Assembly: GCF_027942865.1 (NCBI RefSeq)
Contig: NC_134509.1
Coordinates: forward strand, 11,682,017-11,746,016
From: Odontesthes bonariensis
Lineage: Eukaryota > Chordata > Actinopteri > Atheriniformes > Atherinopsidae
Length of the DNA stretch: 64,000 bases
Direction: 5' to 3'
The first letter of the stretch is position 1; each line of letters opens with the position of its first letter. Position numbers and translations under genes: made by a program. This document shows positions 36,348 to 48,900 of the stretch, piece after piece. The notes beneath the pieces were generated by a model. The model did no database searches. It saw only the letters and a list, made by a program, of their open reading frames with translations, and had not been told where the DNA came from.

Positions 36348-39300
36348 CAGTGCACTTAACAGCCATTACGGCTGTGGTTTTAAGTTAAATGATGTGCTGT
36401 TAAATGGTGTAGCCTACTGTAAAAAAAAAACACAGGAGCTGCTGTCACAACAGGATCTACAGTTTATTTACCGACTGCCAGTGGCAACTTTAAACTTCCC
36501 ATTCCTGCAAGACTGGTATCGCCTGTGGGATCCCAATCCCAACACAGCCTTTTAATTGGTAGTACTCAATGAACCTTGAAGCACATTGTTGTTATAAGAG
36601 AGGATGCAGTATATAACAAGAGAGCTCACATTATCACTCACTGACCTCATGGAAAAACACTTGATTGATAATTTCATTCTAGAGATGAACAGAGTTTAAC
36701 AAATTATTGTTTCTGTAATACTGGAGCTGTTGATATTGCAACATCAGTGCCAAATGGGAATTTTGAATTTCCAGGTACTGAAAATTAGAAGAAAACCTAA
36801 TTAGAAGTCATTCAACAATGCACTGGAAGATCATTATTAGCTCATTTATTTCCCTGGTTAAATGAGCCATAAAACTCTTGATGAAAATTTTATGTCATTT
36901 GGAAGACAAAAAAGCAAGAGTGAGAGTTGAAGCTTTTCTCTTTCAAAGTACAGCAAATGTAGCTTGATTGGATGTTGCAGTTGGGAGATAAAGAAAGGGA
37001 GGCTGGATAATTATACCCTGAGCTGGAAGTGTGACTTCTCTGAAATTCTCAGTAAATCTCAACAGCTCACTTAATGAGATATTATCAGACATAGTGGGAC
37101 CCAAATGAAAGTTTTTCAGGATGGTAGTGACTTCAGACACATAAATATGCCTCCAAGCACAGAAGAAAAAGAAAAGAAAAAAGAAATCATAATAAGTCCC
37201 CTTCCAAATCAACTGACATAATTCTTTAATTCTTTTTATACAGTCATCATCCTTTCCCATGTTTTTTTTTTTTTTACAGGCCAACCATATTTACGATAGC
37301 TTGACCCTAATTTTGTAACGTAATGTTGCCCTGGCTCTGGTACCAGAGCCTGGTTGCTGTCAAAACTCAATGTCAACAGTTGCATGTCCAGACCATCCAT
37401 TTGTGCTTGAGCAAGACTCTGTACTGCAGATTGGCCCAGATATCCTCATTGGTGTGTGATAGACAAGAAGTACTGTATATTTAGAATGCATATGCATAGA
37501 ATAAGAAGCACTATATGTGTTGTTGTGTGAACGAGAAACATGTTGTAAAGCATTTAGTTAAGGTAAAAAGGCGCTTTAGAAGTGTAGACAATTGACCAGA
37601 TACTGACAGCATCCAAGACAGAGCTTCAGTGGTACATGTCTGTGTGTACTTGCACAAACCAAGGATTAGGAGGAAGGTGGACCCCTGTCCCCCTGCACCA
37701 TAGACCTATGATGTCCAAAATGTTCTAAAAACATGAATGATATTAATAAAAGCCCATTCGTTTACCTAATGTAATGACATATTCTAAACATCGCGGTCCT
37801 CCATTTAATGAGTGTCATTGAAATTGGAATCATTGCACAGTGGATAAACCTTGCTGAACAGCTACATGCTTTTGACAGTAAAAATAGAACCATTTTACAC
37901 TGGATTTAATGGTTGTGCTGATGCTATAGTAAAGCCTCTTGAGCTCTGAATCCCTCAGAGATATAACTCCTTCAGGAAATCGTTCTCGTAGGCAGCAATT
38001 TCCTCAGGGTAAATGACGTGCTGTTCATCACTCCACCGTACTCCTTTTGCCAAGACATTGTCATGGGCTATCACAGCTGTGTTCCCAATAATGCAGAATG
38101 TGTGTGATTAATATTTAAACCACGCTTGATGTGCTGTTCGGTTCCAGATAAAAACAGATCTTAAAAGACCTGGTTACACAGAAAGAGGAAACTTGTGACG
38201 CACATTAAAACGATCATTACATTGAATGTAATGAATGAAATGACATAAAGATCATAATAATAAAGAATAAAATGCCAAAGCTTTTCATGAATAGTTTCAT
38301 TCTTGTTGTTTTCAACATTTCTTCAGCAGATTGTTTTTGTTTAATGCTGGCTGCGTTCATTCAAGATGTCATTTTCAGAAGTGTGCTTTAATTGTTTCCT
38401 GATGTCTTATATCAGCTTGGCATTTTTCATCAAAGTAACTTTATCTTGTGAAGAGTATCTAGATCGGTACAGTACGTTGACTGGCCAATCATTTCATATT
38501 GATTATCTTTTTAAATTTCTTTTATAGGTTCATATAGTTTTTATGAATCCCTTTTCTTGCACCCTCACACAAAGTCACAAAGATTTATTGATGGCAGGCT
38601 GTAACGAGCTTCGTCAAGCCAACAGACTTAATACAAAGCTGGATAATACTTCAAACGTCACACCACTTTAGGAAAAATGAGGGCACAATTGTAAAAATTA
38701 AGCAGATTATTCAACTTGACTGAGCCACGCCACTACTCAAAGATGAGTGACCCACAAGGCCACAATAAAGAGCTAAACTAGCTCCTGATAAGTTCTCTTC
38801 AACCAACCTCTTCTTGGATAGCTTCAAGAACCTAAAGGAAAATTACAGTTTCTGCCAGCTTGATGTATTTCTCAATATGTGGCTGCTGCTATGAACCTCT
38901 GTGAACTTTGTGTTTTCCACTGCCATTGTAGGAATTTGAAAAAAGGGAACGAGGAAATGCCTGATATATAAGTCAGAGAAAAAAGTGCAGTCTCCCTGGA
39001 AAACACATTTTTCATTTTCCCTATTTGGGGATAACGTCTGACATAATCACCTTGCCCGCAAGTCAGCCCACACATAGGAGTAATTTACACTGATGACTTC
39101 GGGGACACAACCCCACTGTTTTTGTTACTGGCTGGTTTGTTCTTATTGCTTTTTGAAGCACCATTTGTTTAAAAACTTCTGAAACACCAATAAAGCTGCA
39201 AATTGAAAATACTCCACTAATATGTCAAGATATATTGTCTCAAACTGAATAAATGAATAAATGTAAATCTTACTCTTTGCAGCACCAGTTTTCCTTCTCA

Positions 39301-39498
39301 GCCAGAGAAACACCAGTGACAACCAACAAACCATCCATCTATTGCGTGTCATCTTCTTTTTATTCTGTTTCCTGTAGATGGTAGATCCATTCTGAATAAT
39401 TCTGTCAACTTATTGAAATGTAAAACAAAAAACAAAATAAGGTTAAAAAAAGTACTATTTGTAAATATTTATAAGAAATTTGCCACAGTGCTGGCTGA
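36348..39498. other. Gene-poor stretch between the two 60-bp repeats
   Basis: AT-rich, with a poly-T tract at about 37261-37276. No exon or known element was recognised. Confidence 0.4.
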
Positions 39499-39558
39499 TG
39501 CCCTCATGTTGGTTATTTATGCCAAAATGCCTATGGTGTACAAGTACCAAACTGAATG
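39499..39558 (+). repeat. 60-bp direct repeat, copy 2
   Basis: Partner of 36288-36347 (57/60 identical). It is followed at 39558-39605 by 'gggatccgagaccccccgaa' and a similar 'gggaccccccgaaaat' near 39810, which hints at another unnamed repeat. Confidence 0.8.
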
Positions 39559-40084
39559 GGATCCGAGACCCCCCGAAAACATGATTTAGGAAATGTTGGG
39601 GGGGTCTCTAAAATATTGGCAAAATGTGATTTCCCCTGATGAGTTATGATTGCAGACGCGATGTGTGTGTGGAGGTGTGGAGCCGGTGTGCGTAATTGGC
39701 ATAAAGCTGTGCTGTCCGCGTATGATTCTGTATATAGGCTTCTCATGTGTTTTCGATATCCGCGCTCTGAGTCAAGCGCAAGCAAGCAACGCCACCGCCC
39801 GAGAAAAAGGGACCCCCCGAAAATCTCGGCATAGTTCGAACACTGACCGCAGCAGAACTCGTATTTGCCACTACAGAAAGAGCAGCCTACCACCGGCCCC
39901 TTTTCGATCTCAGCGCCGCTGGCTATATTTTGGTCATTTTTAAGGTAGATGGCTTTCTGGTCTCCACTGACTCTGAACGTTGCTTACAGTTTTAATGCTA
40001 GTTAGTTGGTCGTCTATTTTCACGGTGGCCAGAGTGCACATTTACTTTAATTTAATGTTACATGTATATGTATTGCATGTTCAT

Positions 40085-40085
<1 letters not shown>

Positions 40086-40150
<65 letters not shown>
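40086..40150. repeat. (CA)n microsatellite
   Basis: About 32 uninterrupted CA units. The apparent reading frame across it (poly Thr-His) is an artefact. Confidence 0.97.
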
Positions 40151-40152
<2 letters not shown>

Positions 40153-40539
40153 TCATTAGCCCAGTAGCATGCTCCCTAAGCAGTTGTTGTGTTGTTCTGT
40201 GGTTTAAGGTCATCTGTATCCACAGTTATATTATATGTGATTGCTGCCGCTTGTGCTTTTTTTTGTTTGTTTGTTTGTGTGTTTGTTCTCTGCTTGTCTG
40301 CCTACAGGTGCTCCTGGTGGCTCTAAGGTTGGATTCCCCAAAAAAGCCGTGGATTGTCTTCAGTTTTGTTTTTACAGGTGTAGCAGCTGGTTGTGTGATT
40401 TTCCATTGTTTTCTATGTTTGTCGCTTCATATTTCTGTTCCTTTTTTTTCCTTCTTCGCTCTCCCTCTCTCTCTGTCCCCCGGTCGGCACTATCACATGC
40501 TAAGTATTGTAACAAAAATAAATAAATAAATAAGGAGTT

Positions 40540-42360
40540 GATCGGCATCAAGGGGAGCTTTACATTCATAAAGCTTCCCTCGACATAGCAAATGTGTTTG
40601 ACATAAACGGTATTCAGATTACAATTCTGCTGCCATAATGATGGACAGGACAAGGGGTTAAAAAAATTAAAAATTAAAATTAATAATTTAATATTACACT
40701 TTACAAGGGTGTAATGTTTTGTTGGCATGCATCTATTTACTGTTAAAAAAATTAACAGATGTGCCACAGGGACGTCATAAAGGCTTTGTGAAGAAACTTA
40801 CTCAGGCTCGCTGGGCCATAGCGGAAGGAAGACCTGAAGGGCAATTAAAGGAAGTGCCTTGATGTCTCAACTACTTACCCTAATTGGTTGACCTATCGAT
40901 GACCACCTGTAAAAACCTGGATGTGAATACTGTACATTATATTACTTCTTTACTGCCATGTTTCTACCATCCACAGAGCATAATAGTGATCCTGCTGTAA
41001 CTGTCTCCTCATTAGCTCACACAAAGATGTTGTTTTGTTGTTAGATGTTGTTCAGTTGAGTGGCCGACGCAAAGTAGGTTCAATAATCTTCTTAACTGCC
41101 TTTACTCAATTATTTAGACGTGGGAGGTTTTATTTTATTAGATGTCTGAATTTGTTAAAAAACTGTCAGTTGTATGTGTATTGGATATACATGCTAAATG
41201 CATATGAGTGAAGATGATTTGAGTTATTTTAATCTGACATCTACAGGCAAGCTCTGCCTTGGAACATTAGGAGCATGTTTACCATTGAAATTGTTTCCGC
41301 CACACACTGCCATTGGATCTACCCACATCTGTCTCTTTTGTGTAAATTAGTATTAGTCTTTTGTTTTAATTTTGTTTGACTTAAGCTACTGGCTTGCTCT
41401 TCTTTGACCTGAGAGGAAAAAGAGAATGACGCTGCTAATCAAATCCCTACAGTTACTATGTAGATTCACTTGAGGAATATAAATTGACACAAAAGAAGAG
41501 TGGAAAGGAAATTAGTTCAGTCATGAAACAAATGTTTCTGCTGAAATGCAATGTGCACGCATGATTAATGAGCATATTTGATTTCATTTGATATAAAATA
41601 CAGTCCATGCATTAAAATGCATTGAAAACCTGTTCTAATTACTTTAATATTGGAAAGGTTATCTTATGCTAATGCCAGATGCCAACAGATTTATTTTAAG
41701 ATCTAAAACCCTTATAAACAGGGCGGCACTATTTCTCTTTGCATTTTGGGTAATATAACGAGAAGCGTGTGTTGGAATCGATATTATGAGTTTTTGAGAG
41801 TAAGGGAACCTTCTTGTGCAGTAGACTGATGGTTGTTGACGGCACAGGCTGTGCATTTCATTCAGTGTTCCCTCCTCTTTTGGTATTTGTAGCAGTTTTC
41901 AAACAGGCATCGTAAAATATTCATACAATTAGCTGCTAATCTCATGCACAGATGCCCATCAACACACACAGACCAAACAGAGAAATGTTCTCACCACTGT
42001 GAATACTCTGAGGTGGTGCCTGGGATTGACCACACATGATTTTTGTTGATGAAAACATGCATCTGCAGCATCAACAAATGGATGGAATGAAATGTGCTGG
42101 TTTAAACAGCAAATTAGGCTAATCCAGCTACACTTGGGTTGACAATCAAATTGTATTTTCAATTAAGGTTTGGCTTAGGAGTATTGTGAGAAAATGATAA
42201 TAATTATTTTTGTGTTTTTCAGTTGAATAATGTTTCAGCTACATTGACCGTCAAAAACTTGGTGTTCTTACACATATCCCTACTGGCTTTGCCATAACAC
42301 ATATTTTGCTGTGGCACTGTCTTTACATCCCGAGATAAATAAACCCCAAAAACATTATCA
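40540..42360. other. Gene-poor stretch
   Basis: AT-rich intergenic sequence. No exon, RNA gene or named repeat is supported. Confidence 0.4.
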
Positions 42361-42376
42361 TTTTAAGGTATATTTA

Positions 42377-44047
42377 TACGGTGGCTGACACGTGCAAACG
42401 CGCTGCAAACGGCGAAACAAATCCAACAGTAAAACGCTGCAAGAGAAAAATGCGGCAATCACAAAAACGACCGGAGTACACGCGCTGCAAACCCCAAAAC
42501 ACATGCAAGAGAGAAACGCTGCAAACTCCAAAACACATGCAAGAGAGAAACGCTGCAAACTTCAAAACACATGCAAGAAAGAAACGCTGCAAACTTCAAA
42601 ACACATTCAAGAGAGAAACGCTGCAAACATCAAAACACATGCAAGAGAGAAACGCTGCAAACTTCAAAACACATGCAGGAGAGAAACGCTGCAAACTTCA
42701 AAACACATGCAGGAGAGAAACGCTGCAAACTTCAAAACACATGCAAGAGAGAAACGCTGCAAACTTCAAAACACATGCAAGAAAAAAACGTGCTGCAAAC
42801 ATCAAAACACATGCAAGAGAAAAATGCTGCAAACTTCAAAACACATGCAAGAAAAAAACGCGCTGCAAACTTCAAAACACATGCAAGAGAGAAACGCTGC
42901 AAACATCAAAACACATGCAAGAGAGAAATGCTGCAAACATCAAAACACATGCAAGAGAGAAATGCTGCAAACATCAAAACACATGCAAGAGAGAAATGCT
43001 GCAAACATCAAAACACATGCAAGAGAGAAACGCTGCAAACATCAAAACACATGCAAGAAAAAAACGTGCTGCAAACATCAAAACACATGCAAGAAAAAAA
43101 CGTGCTGCAAACATCAAAACACATGCAAGAGAAAAATGCTGCAAACTTCAAAACACATGCAAGAAAAAAACGCGCTGCAAACTTCAAAAACACATGCAAG
43201 AGAGAAACGCTGCAAACATCAAAACACATGCAAGAAAAAAACGTGCTGCAAACATCAAAACACATGCAAGAGAAAAATGCTGCAAACTTCAAAACACATG
43301 CAAGAAAAAAACGAACGCGCTGCAAACTTCAAAAACACATGCAAGAGAGAAACGCTGCAAACATCAAAACACATGCAAGAAAAAAACGTGCTGCAAACAT
43401 CAAAACACATGCAAGAGAAAAATGCGCTGCAAACATCAAAACACATGCAAGAGAGAAATGCTGCAAACTTCAAAACACATGCAAGAGAGAAACGCTGCAA
43501 ACTTCAAAACACAACGGAAGTTCGCCAGGCCACTAGGGGGTCTCAACCTACCATATTAATGAAAGAGAAGAAAGTCAAAAGGTACGTTGTCATTTATGTC
43601 TTTTTTAAACACTTGGCCATAATCTTTTACCTTATTATAGCGACATAACTCCGCTGCTCTTCTATAATAAAGTAAAAGATTATGGCCAAGTGTTTAAAAA
43701 AGACATAAATGACAACGTACCTTTTGACTTTCTTCTCTTTCATTAATATGGTAGATCTCCCATAGTCAATCCCCTATCCCACTGGTCGAGACCCCCTAGT
43801 GGCCTGGCGAACTTCCGTTGTGTTTTGAAGTTTGCAGCGTTTCTCTCTTGCATGTGTTTTGAATTTTGCAGCGCATTTTTCTCTTGCATGTGTTTTGGAG
43901 TTTGCAGCGTTTCTCTCTTGCATGTGTTTTGGGGTTTGCAGCGCGTGTGCTCAGGTCGTTTTTGTGATTGCCGCATTTTTCTATTGCAGCGTTTTACTGT
44001 TGGATTTGTTTCGCCGTGTGCAGCGCGTTTGCACGTGTCGGCCACCG
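42377..44047. mobile_element. Fold-back (giant palindrome) element with asymmetric minisatellite arms
   Basis: The left end TACGGTGGCTGACACGTGCA and the reverse complement of the right end (CGGTGGCCGACACGTGCA) match, and inverted similarity continues inward across the whole element. Each arm has a unique outer part, a minisatellite, 'ggaagttcgccaggccacta' and an inner arm of about 85 bp (about 43553-43640 with 43666-43745). Only about 25 bases at the centre are unpaired. TATATTTA flanks both sides (42369-42376 and 44048-44055), a likely 8-bp target duplication. No transposase is encoded. This is a non-autonomous fold-back DNA transposon. The 8-bp duplication would fit hAT, but the family is not identified. 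Confidence 0.85.
42495..43515 (+). repeat. 34-bp minisatellite, 29 copies, in the left arm
   Basis: The tandem unit is about 34 bp (aaaacacatgcaagagagaa then acgctgcaaacttc), with 35-38-bp variants carrying 'aagaaaaaaacgtgc'. I counted 29 copies of the acacatgca/acacattca core. The matching right arm has three (43840-43945, inverted). Because the unit has no stop codon and 34 is not a multiple of 3, long open frames appear in all plus frames. They are not genes. Confidence 0.95.
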
Positions 44048-44267
44048 TATATTTAGGTTATGATTACTGAAGAGGATTACTCTTTTGACTTCCTTTTTCT
44101 GTTGTTGCTGGGATTTACTAAATAAAACTCAACTGAAAAACAAAATACTAATTATTTTTTATCATGTTTTCATAAACTGAAAACTTGATAGAAAATATTA
44201 TTTTACTGATCATCAGGTGAAACTTCAATTATTTTGAAACACAGAGTTGTTGTTGTTGTTGTTGTTT

Positions 44268-45870
44268 GGTCTCTCCTATATAGAGGTCTGCCCACTCCTC
44301 GCTTCATTGCACTGAATACAAAACACCACTCAGTTTGTGTTTGGGTGTTTTGTCCTTTGGGTGAACCAGTCTCTGTCTGAGGGTGGTCTTGGGTTTGAAG
44401 TGCACTGGAATGTCATGTCTGGAGAAGATCCTTTCTCTGAGACTCCTGCCACATATGGAATTACAGTATGTTTGCGGCTGTTCTTCTTAGCTTCTCTAAC
44501 AGCGTGGTTTGCCCCAGTTGTCTTTGTTGATTTGACAAAGGCCCAGTCTGGATATCGACATGCTTGAAGAGCTTTCTTGGAGTGCTGATGTTCCTTTTGT
44601 TTTCCCTCAGCCTTGGTAGGTACACTATCACCCTGGTAATGTACAGTTCTGATGACAGCCTGTTTGTGATCCAGTGGATGATGTGAGTTGAAAAGAAGGT
44701 ACTGGTCAGTATGTGTGGGTTTCCTGTATACCTCAGTGTTAAGACTTTTGCATCCTCCCTTATATTGAAGTTGGTTCTGTCGTTCAGCGAATCATCTTAC
44801 AGCAGCCGTTTCCTGACGGTCTCCACTGAAGCTGAAATCGGTATGCAGGTGAAAAGTGAGGTCACATCAAAGGATGCAATGTTTTCACTTGGAGACAGTT
44901 ACAGATGTTGGATCTTATTCACAAAGTCTTTGGAGTTTTGAATAAGATGCGGAGTGTTTCCTACCAGGGGCACTATGTTTGCAATGTTTGCGCATTTGGC
45001 AAAGTTATAGGTGATATAGCTGAGTTGATGCTGCTGATAATGGGTCTGAGTGGGACTCACTTTGTTTTATATCTTTGAAGTCCATAGATGCACAATGTGG
45101 CCTCCCCAAGGTAAAGTCTGTGATAGAAAGAGCAGTCCATAACTTTGTCCTTTTCCAAGTCTTGAAGGTAATCTGTGACTTTCTTCTTATAGTTTCTTGT
45201 TATAGGATCCCTCTTCAGGGCCTCGTAAGTGGTATAATCACTCAGCAATGTTGTTATTTTTCTATGATAATCGGTTGTGTTGAGTATCAAAGTGCGTCTT
45301 TCCTCGTCTGCAGGCAAAATGGTGATTTTTGGTCTCTGCTGTGGGATGTCACTGCCTTCCTTCCTGTGGTGTGAGGTCCGAGGGAGGAGTTTTAGCACCG
45401 GAAAGTGCTGCTGTTGCCTTCATATAGCTGTTCTGCTTCTGCCTCAGAGATTTTATTAATCCTTATTGCAAATTCAGTAGCTGTAATGAGGTCCAACCAT
45501 TGGCAGTTGTTGTGGAGAAATGGCAAAGTTGCTTCCTTTGGCTAACACATCCTTTTCTGTTTGGGTAAGGTCCCTATCTGACAGCATCGGCTCTTCGCTG
45601 TATGGTTTGAAATTTCAACAGCATCTGTTCTGCTCTGTGACCTCTAATATTAGAGCTAACAGTGATGGGGATGACTCTGAGTTGTCTGCATCTTAAATTA
45701 AAGCGCAGGCGGTTCCTGTCTGCAAGCTTTCTTGGCAGCTTTTCATACTACCGCACCATTCTGAGGTTGTTCTTCCCAAAATGCAAGGCAATATGTTGAT
45801 CAAGATTCAAACCCTGGTTCGGGATTCAGTGACACGTGTGACTGTAACGACCTTCTCTGCTTATAAGCCA
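44268..45870 (-). mobile_element. Penelope-like retroelement, decayed
   Basis: On the minus strand the pieces appear in order. First comes the N-terminal region ending KITILPADEERRTLILNTTD and KVTDYLQDLEKDKVM (45398-45057). Next is the reverse-transcriptase motif A region ENIASFDVTSLFTCIPISA (about 44882-44825). After an apparent internal deletion comes THIIHW-like text followed by the linker (GDSVPTKAEGKQKEH, YPDWAFVKS, TVIPYVAGVSEK). Last is the start of the GIY-YIG endonuclease (IQCNEEWADLYIGE), cut off at 44268 next to a (GTT)n tract. Several frameshifts and stops are present. The order and wording fit Penelope-like elements with a GIY-YIG domain. Confidence 0.85.
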
Positions 45871-45884
45871 ATACTCCCCACCAT

Positions 45885-45990
45885 CTAGTTTAGAACTGAG
45901 GAAGCCTTTTGGATGAGAGGTGAAACGTCCTCAAGATCCAGAAGTCCAATCGCCCTTATTCAAGCTCTTTACCATGACCTGCACAACTGA
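45885..45990 (+). repeat. Penelope-type terminal segment in opposite orientation
   Basis: The plus strand reads gaagccttttggatgagagg then tgaaacgtcctcaag and tccagaagtccaatcgccc, wording I know from the non-coding ends of fish Penelope-like elements. It points opposite to the reverse transcriptase at 44268-45870, suggesting an inverted fragment or a second copy. Confidence 0.5.
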
Positions 45991-47279
45991 GAATCGTCAT
46001 CAACCTTCATCAACTACAAGACAAATCAAGATATTTGTTTCTACAGCTTCTGTTGAAATAGTAAGAATGATCAAATATCAGTTAATTTCATATGTCACAA
46101 TTATAAGTGAGGTCAGATCTTAAATCCCAAAATTAGAGAAAGCTATACGTTTACTTTCATATTTTCAGCACAAACAACCCTTGAGAAGTTAAGAGCAGTT
46201 CCATGTGTGTTTTTAGTTTCTAGTAATCTCATTCTTTCATGAACTGGGATCATATTTGTGTGCGCTAGTGTGTATTTTATTTGACTATTGACTATATTTT
46301 ATTTTGTTCTGTAGGTTTTTATTTCAAATCAAAAATAATCTTGATGAACGAAATCTAAAATGCATTTTTTTAATTGAAACAATTAAATGCTTTATTTTAA
46401 ACATACAATTGAAACATGATTCTTCTCAAACATGCCTGGTTTGAGTCATCCATTCTATTCATTGATCTGTTGACCTCAGTTAACTGGAGGGGAATTCTGT
46501 AAAGTAAGACAAGCACACCTACACAGAGGTAGTGACAATATGATTAGTCAGGATCCTATCTGGTATGCTATTGAACAGGACAATTTCACAACAGAAAGCA
46601 AACACTGAAAATCAGAGATTTTGTGAGCGTACGGAAGCAGAATCTGAATCTAAATCAACTGGAGTACATTGGATTTGAACATAAAAATGTGAATCTTTGG
46701 GCATGAGCACAGCTTTGAGGAGCATGTCTGAATATAGGCAGAGGATGTTTTGAAGGAAAGCTCTAGAACATCTGAGCGTGAAAACAAAGGCGAAAGCTCT
46801 CAAAATGAATAATACACTCATGATTAAAGACTGTAACACACCTTAATACCTATTTGATAAGAATCTAAAACCTGTGCTTTCACTGCATGAGATCACAAAT
46901 ATTTCAGAGACCAAAAATGTAAAAACCTGAAAGAGAACTGATCCATGGTGAAATGCATTTAAATGGTCAAAGGCTGTTGCAAGCGACACAGCCAGTAGTA
47001 GCAGTTTCAGATGTTCAGCTTCACATCTTATGTTAAAGGTAAGACAGTGGGGGGAAATTCAGATTTATGTTCAGGTATCGAATTTTCAAAGAAAACAAAG
47101 TTACTAAGCCATTCAACCTTATATAACATTTCACAGATGACAAATACTTTTATTATGCTAAGACATCGTTCTCTATGTGGTGTTTTTTTTTCTTCCTATT
47201 TATAAAAGTTCCACAGTTATATGTGTATTAGTATTTATTTATTTCGTTATTTATTTATTTTTATTTTTTTTACAAACAT
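45991..47279. other. Gene-poor stretch
   Basis: AT-rich, no supported gene or element. Confidence 0.4.
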
Positions 47280-47469
47280 CTGGGGTCCGTTTCACGTAGC
47301 AGGTTCAACCAACTCTGAGTCTATTCCTGATCTCTGAGTTGATCTACTCTGAGATTGAAAACTCTGAGTTTTCGGTTCCAGAAACGCTGATTTGAGTGAG
47401 GTTAATCAACTCTGAGTAAGTTCACCTTGAGTTTAGCGCGTGCACCACAACTTTAAAAAGCCAGCATCA

Positions 47470-48260
47470 ATGGAGCCCCGATTCGACGAGTCACCATGGC
47501 AACGGGGAAGAGGAGGGGCTACGTTTTTCACCAACCTCGAATTGGAAATCTTAATGCGCTCATACGGCGAGTTTCAAAACGTCTTTAGAAATAAGTGCAA
47601 CACCGTTGCAGCAGCAAAAGTGTAAGTTTAAATGTAGTCCTTTGCAATCACAATAATATTACAGGGAAACTGCTTGAATGGTAGCCCATTCATTTATTTC
47701 ATTTAGGTGCAATCCCGTGGGGGAGAAGCGCACTTGGCAGCAGTTTAAGATGAAATATAAAAACATTGTTCAAACAGGTGAGACCTCGGTATGGAGGTAC
47801 CTCATTTTGATCATGTTTTACACTGTAAAGAAAATATTAAGTGGCTATTTGACTGTGCAGTTATTTTATTCACAACATGATGCTGTTTTCACACACACAA
47901 ACTATGTCTTCTCATCTATACCATCCATCCATTCATTATCTATACCGCTGAATCCGTCAGTCGGGTCGCGGGGGGGGGCTGGAGTCTATCCCAGCAGTCA
48001 ATGAGGCGGGGTACACCCTGGACAGGCCGCCAGTCCATCACAGGGCCACATAGAGACAAACGAGACAAACAACCATACACACTCACAGTCACCCCGAAGG
48101 ACAATTTAGAGTCATCATCTACTGTATATCATGTTCTGTTAAATAATTAAGCCTATTTAAACTAACACAGACTTCTACTGAGCCAACAAAAAGAAGGCAG
48201 ATGCCCGTAAAACCGGTGCTGCCCAGCACCGCCACCTCTAACGGCAGGGCAGTGGCTGAG
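47470..48260 (+). pseudogene. Myb/SANT-like accessory gene of the Harbinger element
   Basis: Three exons can be threaded: 47470-47621 (MEPRFDESPWQRGRGG then FTNLELEILMRSYGEFQNVF), 47707-47777 (NPVGEKRTWQQFKMKYKNIV) and from 48183 (ANKKKADARKTG). All junctions have GT-AG. Proteins of this kind bind the transposon ends and help the Harbinger nuclease. The usual helix between AAAK and CNP (wording like WQKIAD) is missing, and exon 3 runs into a stop and a frame change after KTG, so the gene is broken. Confidence 0.7.
47925..48125. repeat. Teleost interspersed repeat nested in the Harbinger element
   Basis: It contains the phrases ctggagtctatcccagcagt, gcggggtacaccctggacag and acaatttagagtcatc, known from a very abundant fish repeat. 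It sits in the second intron of the Myb/SANT-like gene. Confidence 0.7.
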
Positions 48261-48900
48261 GGAATCCCCGGAGGGAGTCCACCCCCAAGACACGAGTGCC
48301 TTTATAAAATATAATAGGCGTAGTCTATATATGTCTTTTTTAAGCCTATTCATACAAATATTTATTTGTCTTTTTTTCTTTTGTCCCAACACATTCTGAT
48401 GGTGCCGCTCAAAAAGATAATTGTCTGTAAATGGAAAAATCTATGCGCGGTCTGATAACCATCTCCGACGAATATTTAATTCTCTGCGCAATAATGCTGC
48501 ACCTTCATCCACGGGATCGTTGTCAAAAGGACATGTTCGTGAAAAAAAGTCGCCTCCTACTGTGCCTAATGGACTTCTAGAAGTAGAAGAACTCGCTCTG
48601 CTGACTGAATGAATGAGGAAATCAAATGGCGTGTGTGGCTGAAAGAGGGCGGAGACAGAAAGAAACTCGAGGTTTCTTGAATAAAACCTGGTCCCGACCA
48701 GGTTAGGTTCAGAGAGTCTGTTACTCCGGTAACTGACCGTGAGGTTAAGTTACCTCTCTTTGTGAAACAGGCTAGAGTTAGCCCTCTTTCTCGGGGTTGA
48801 GTTACCTCCCTTTGTGAAACGGAAAACTCAGGGTTTCCCTCATTTCAGGGTTAACCAACTCAGAGTTTTCACTAAACCTGCTACGTGAAACGGACCTCTG

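Larger units (their letters stand above)
47283..48897. mobile_element. PIF/Harbinger DNA transposon, non-autonomous
   Basis: The terminal inverted repeats are GGGTCCGTTTCACGTAGCAG at the left and the complement of AGGTCCGTTTCACGTAGCAG at the right. Both flanks carry CTG (47280-47282 and 48898-48900), the 3-bp target duplication typical of PIF/Harbinger. Inside is a decayed Myb/SANT-like gene on the plus strand and a nested interspersed repeat. No DDE nuclease was recognised, so this copy cannot move by itself. The subterminal regions are rich in 'aactctgag' and 'gttacctc' motifs. Confidence 0.85.

Noticed and set aside
40062..40529. 155-codon frame starting in the CA microsatellite
   Set aside because: The first part is poly Thr-His from (CA)n and the rest is low-complexity; no family likeness.
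42495..43515. CRISPR-like array
   Set aside because: The units are contiguous tandem copies without unique spacers, in a vertebrate genome, inside a fold-back element.
42381..43648. Three overlapping plus-strand reading frames of 321-418 codons
   Set aside because: They are translations of the stop-free 34-bp minisatellite in three frames; the minus strand is open too. No start context, splice signal or known domain supports a protein.
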